NCBI GenBank assembly: GCA_001563325.1
Contig: LRSK01000178.1
Span: 1-16,618 of the forward strand
Reading direction: 5' to 3'
DNA from: Candidatus Thorarchaeota archaeon SMTZ1-83
Lineage (GTDB): Archaea; Asgardarchaeota; Thorarchaeia; Thorarchaeales; Thorarchaeaceae
Length of the DNA: 16,618 nt
Shown here: positions 14,539 to 16,618 of the stretch, one piece after another
How positions within the stretch are numbered: the first letter of the stretch is position 1
Layout of the letters: each line of letters opens with the position of its first letter
The notes under the pieces: generated by a model
Told to the model about the DNA's origin: nothing
The model's input: only the letters and a program-made list of their open reading frames with translations
Databases searched by the model: none
Translations under genes and position numbers: made by a program

Positions 14539-15528
14539 CTAGCCTTCAAGCAGGCTTTCTCCCGTGGCAAACAACGCAGGTTGACCTCCAGTGTGCCAGA
14601 ACAGTGTGGGAGAGTCTGGTTCGATTTCCCCCGCGAGTGCCATGCGAATAAGAGCTAGCCCCGCCTTTCCTGTGTAGACATGGTCGAGCAGTACTCCTTC
14701 CATCTTGGCGAACATCTGAACCGCGCTACGCACTCCATCATCAAGTATTCCATATCCTTCGCCCGCAAAACGTTCGTCAATTGAAACAGGCGGATCGAAG
14801 GGTTCGGTAAGATCGGGGTATTCTTGCAGGGTCCTGGAAACCATCTCCCGAATTCGTTCCTCGGTTTCTTTGGCGTCGCGGAGCACGTTCACACCAATGA
14901 TATCGGCTTTCAGCTCAGTCATTTTGGCTCCTATGTACATTCCAGCCATAGTGCCGCCTGTCCCCGATGCTGTGATGATTCTTTCTGGGAAGATACCAGT
15001 CTCTTCACATTGAGTCTTGAGTTCTGCCATTGCATTGACGTAGCCAAGGGTTCCCACTGGCATGAAAGCGCCAGGAGGGATTCCATAAGGCTGCAGTCCG
15101 AGGTCTCTCAGAGTTTCGACCACTGAAGCCATCCGGTCGGTGAGGTTTCCGAAGCTATCATCCGGGAAGAATTTCACTTCGGCGCCGAAAAGTCTGTCAA
15201 GGAGTAAGTTACCAGTGTACTGCTCGGGCTCCTCACCAGCCAGAAGAAGAATGCACCGCAGACCCGCTCGCGCCGCCATAGCTGCAGTCTGCCTGCAGTG
15301 ATTGCTCTGAACGGCACCTACCGTCACTAGAGTGTCCGCATTCTGTTCCTTGGCGTCGGCGATCACGTATTCGAGTTTTCTTATCTTGTTGCCACCAAAG
15401 GCAACGCCCGTGAGGTCATCTCTCTTTATCCACAACTCCTTCAGATTGAGGGAGTCTGCAAGATTTCTCATTGGTTCTAGTGGTGTGGGCAGATTCGCCA
15501 TTCTAATCCTGGGTAGCAATTCAAGCAT
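14539..15528 (-). CDS. dcyD: D-cysteine desulfhydrase-type PLP enzyme
   Basis: A 329-residue fold-type II PLP enzyme of the D-cysteine desulfhydrase / ACC deaminase family. The PLP lysine is Lys48 in AFGGNKIRKLEY, preceded by RDDLTG; QSNH (74-77) and ASGTGGT (187-193, phosphate-binding loop) are typical. Residues 285-287 are Tyr-Thr-Gly, and 313 is Thr in FWHTGG. ACC deaminases carry Glu and Leu at the matching positions, so the enzyme should be the desulfhydrase type, making pyruvate, ammonia and sulfide from D-cysteine; other D-amino or beta-substituted substrates are possible. The ATG at 15528 follows the upstream transporter stop by three bases, so the two are an operon. A T5 tract after the stop may end it. 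It is cytoplasmic. Confidence 0.88.
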   Translation of the reverse strand: MLELLPRIRMANLPTPLEPMRNLADSLNLKELWIKRDDLTGVAFGGNKIRKLEYVIADAKEQNADTLVTVGAVQSNHCRQTAAMAARAGLRCILLLAGEEPEQYTGNLLLDRLFGAEVKFFPDDSFGNLTDRMASVVETLRDLGLQPYGIPPGAFMPVGTLGYVNAMAELKTQCEETGIFPERIITASGTGGTMAGMYIGAKMTELKADIIGVNVLRDAKETEERIREMVSRTLQEYPDLTEPFDPPVSIDERFAGEGYGILDDGVRSAVQMFAKMEGVLLDHVYTGKAGLALIRMALAGEIEPDSPTLFWHTGGQPALFATGESLLEG

Positions 15529-15531
15529 CTT

Positions 15532-16209
15532 TCAGGCCCCGGCTTCAGTAAGCAAAGAGATGATGAACATCAGAATGGCTGTTACGATTCCGGCTAGCAA
15601 TGTCTTTGCTCCATAAGACCACATGCTCTTTCTGGACACTCTGCCTAGAAACAAACCCAGGAGGAACAAGAGAAGCATGCATAAAGCAATGGCGGCGTAG
15701 AAAGCCGTGTAAATGTCAATCAACCGGAGGGGAACGAGCATCAAAGGGGTAATGATTATCAATGCGGCACCAGCAGGAGCGAGACCATCGACAATAGCAA
15801 CTACGGCCGATGTTGTCCGTGTGGCCTTAGCGTACATCGATTCGCTCATGTCGGTGAGCATTGCCCGTCCCATCTCCTCGACTTCTCTATCTCTTTCCGC
15901 ACTCTCTGCCAAGTATGAACCGCTGAATCCTGATACTGCCATGGCCACGCTTGTACCCACGGCCGCAAGAAGAAGGGCGTTGAAGACAATGCCAGGGTTA
16001 GCTGGATCTATAGTGATCAGCCCGCCAAGAATGAGCCCCAACATTGTCAGCGCACCGTCGAATGCATTCATTGCAAGGTAGCGGCGGGCAATCTCAACCC
16101 CCTGCGTGAGTTCCAATGCCCTCATTGTACGTTCGATAAATCCACGGTCGTCATCAGGAGAAATCCTTGCCTGACGACCCTCTTGTTGGTCATCCTCTGG
16201 TTCGGTCAC
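15532..16209 (-). CDS. VIT1/CCC1-like (Fe/Mn) transporter family membrane protein
   Basis: A 225-residue membrane protein with five hydrophobic segments at about residues 48-66, 74-97, 133-157, 165-190 and 203-220. The first helix contains the family signature NAFDGALTMLGLILGG (compare V-x-D-G-x-x-T-x-x-G-x-x-x-G), and SGSYLAESAERDREVEE (97-113) resembles the start of the metal-binding helices of plant VIT1 and yeast CCC1, which move ferrous iron or manganese across membranes. The loop between helices 2 and 3 here is short, so a full VIT1-type metal-binding domain is absent. The start is GTG 16209 with GGAGT (16219-16223). It is the first gene of the operon with the PLP enzyme. Metal specificity and direction are inferred from family only. 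Confidence 0.75.
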   Translation of the reverse strand: MTEPEDDQQEGRQARISPDDDRGFIERTMRALELTQGVEIARRYLAMNAFDGALTMLGLILGGLITIDPANPGIVFNALLLAAVGTSVAMAVSGFSGSYLAESAERDREVEEMGRAMLTDMSESMYAKATRTTSAVVAIVDGLAPAGAALIIITPLMLVPLRLIDIYTAFYAAIALCMLLLFLLGLFLGRVSRKSMWSYGAKTLLAGIVTAILMFIISLLTEAGA

Positions 16210-16366
16210 AGAAACTTTACTCCGCGAATGATGTCCACGGTACTCGGAATTCTGGTCGGTTATAAGCTATCCGGAATTGATTGTCTGATGAAGACAACCG
16301 TGTACTCACAGGTATTCCTTGCAGCTCTCTCATCTGACTGTTCTCCAACATGCGTCGAAGAACGTT
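16210..16366. other. Intergenic stretch with only a ribosome binding site recognised
   Basis: This 157-base gap lies between the small Cys-rich gene and the transporter gene on the minus strand. It contains GGAGT (16219-16223, minus strand) serving GTG 16209. No clear TATA, RNA gene or repeat was recognised. Overlapping short open frames on both strands lack start signals and were left out. Confidence 0.4.
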
Positions 16367-16573
16367 TCAGAAGATTATGAATCCCATCCCGATTAGAACG
16401 ACAATAACGAACAACAGTAGAACTAGAATCAGGAAGCAAATCAATTGCAGGCTGCATGTGCAGCACCTCTCACAGAAGCCCTTCTCTTCCGGTCTCGATG
16501 GAACCTCTCCGTAATCCTCAGGCATCGGTATCTCGGTCATTTGCATCACGTAGTCATTCTTGATGTGCTTCAC
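16367..16573 (-). CDS. Small Cys-rich tail-anchored membrane protein
   Basis: A 68-residue protein with no recognised family. Residues 1-32 are polar (several Pro and Glu); residues 34-46 carry the cysteine cluster C34-x2-C37-C38-x-C40-x5-C46, and residues 43-68 form one hydrophobic helix ending in the C-terminus, as in tail-anchored proteins. Cysteines packed at the start of a single helix recall the eukaryotic CYSTM module by arrangement only; metal binding or lipid attachment would be guesses. The start is GTG 16573; ATG 16546 and 16540 are in-frame alternatives, and there is no strong ribosome binding site. An A/T-rich ATATGAT region near 16602-16610 may be its TATA. The window ends soon after, so its upstream context is unknown. 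Confidence 0.5.
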   Translation of the reverse strand: MKHIKNDYVMQMTEIPMPEDYGEVPSRPEEKGFCERCCTCSLQLICFLILVLLLFVIVVLIGMGFIIF

Positions 16574-16618
16574 AAGAAGCCTGCTGAGTCAGTGTCTATC
16601 TATCATATGAGTATATCG

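Noticed and set aside
13910..14542. Long plus-strand frame over the AAA+ gene
   Set aside because: It is antisense to a gene with intact Walker and sensor motifs and shows only low-complexity Ser/Arg/Pro sequence.
1..16618. CRISPR arrays, tRNA or rRNA genes, transposons or integrases
   Set aside because: No regularly spaced direct repeats, tRNA-like cloverleaf arms or transposase/integrase motifs were seen by eye. A covariance-model scan was not possible.

Overview
The window looks like a gene-dense archaeal chromosome segment of about 16.6 kb with intermediate GC. Archaeal signals are AT-rich TATA-like boxes about 26 bases before some start codons, Shine-Dalgarno motifs of the GAGGTG/GGAGG type, frequent TTG and GTG starts, a DUF362 iron-sulfur protein, an archaeal-style winged-helix protein, and a very small protein that reads as a single gelsolin-like domain. 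The last, if real, points to an Asgard archaeon (Thorarchaeia or a relative). That placement is an inference, since no rRNA or ribosomal gene is present to confirm it.

Layout. 34-1215 (-) encodes an MFS permease, divergent from 1318-1986 (+), a four-helix membrane protein with a charged tail. 2038-3240 (+) is a DUF362 protein, apparently made from a leaderless mRNA. 3398-3820 (+) is a small charged helical protein with a SHOCT-like end. 3896-4513 (+) is an SGNH/GDSL hydrolase. 4635-5486 and 5488-6954 (+) are a tightly linked pair of unknown helical proteins, the second with HEAT-like repeats and a probable winged helix. 7026-8357 and 8449-9396 (+) are two different amidohydrolase-superfamily enzymes.

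From 9427 the strand switches. 9427-9729 (-) is a winged-helix regulator downstream of the gelsolin-like mini-protein at 9774-10052 (-). 10244-10972 (+) is an unrecognised protein whose stop codon overlaps, through a shared CTAG, the stop of the convergent 840-residue VWA protein (10969-13491, -). The VWA gene follows a MoxR-type AAA+ ATPase (13498-14412, -) by 6 bases, so the two very probably form an ATPase/VWA machine of the RavA-ViaA or CbbQ-CbbO kind. Further right, 15532-16209 (-), a VIT/CCC1-like metal transporter, and 14539-15528 (-), a D-cysteine desulfhydrase-type PLP enzyme, form a second operon. A T5 tract after it probably ends the transcript. A small Cys-rich tail-anchored membrane protein lies at 16367-16573 (-).

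No tRNA, rRNA, CRISPR array, insertion sequence or integrase was seen. No gene-free stretch exceeds 300 bases; the largest gaps (1216-1317, 3241-3397, 10053-10243, 16210-16366) hold promoter-like sequence or nothing recognisable. The best candidates for undescribed biology are the AAA/VWA pair with its long helical stalk, the gelsolin-like protein beside a transcription regulator, and the 4635-6954 pair.
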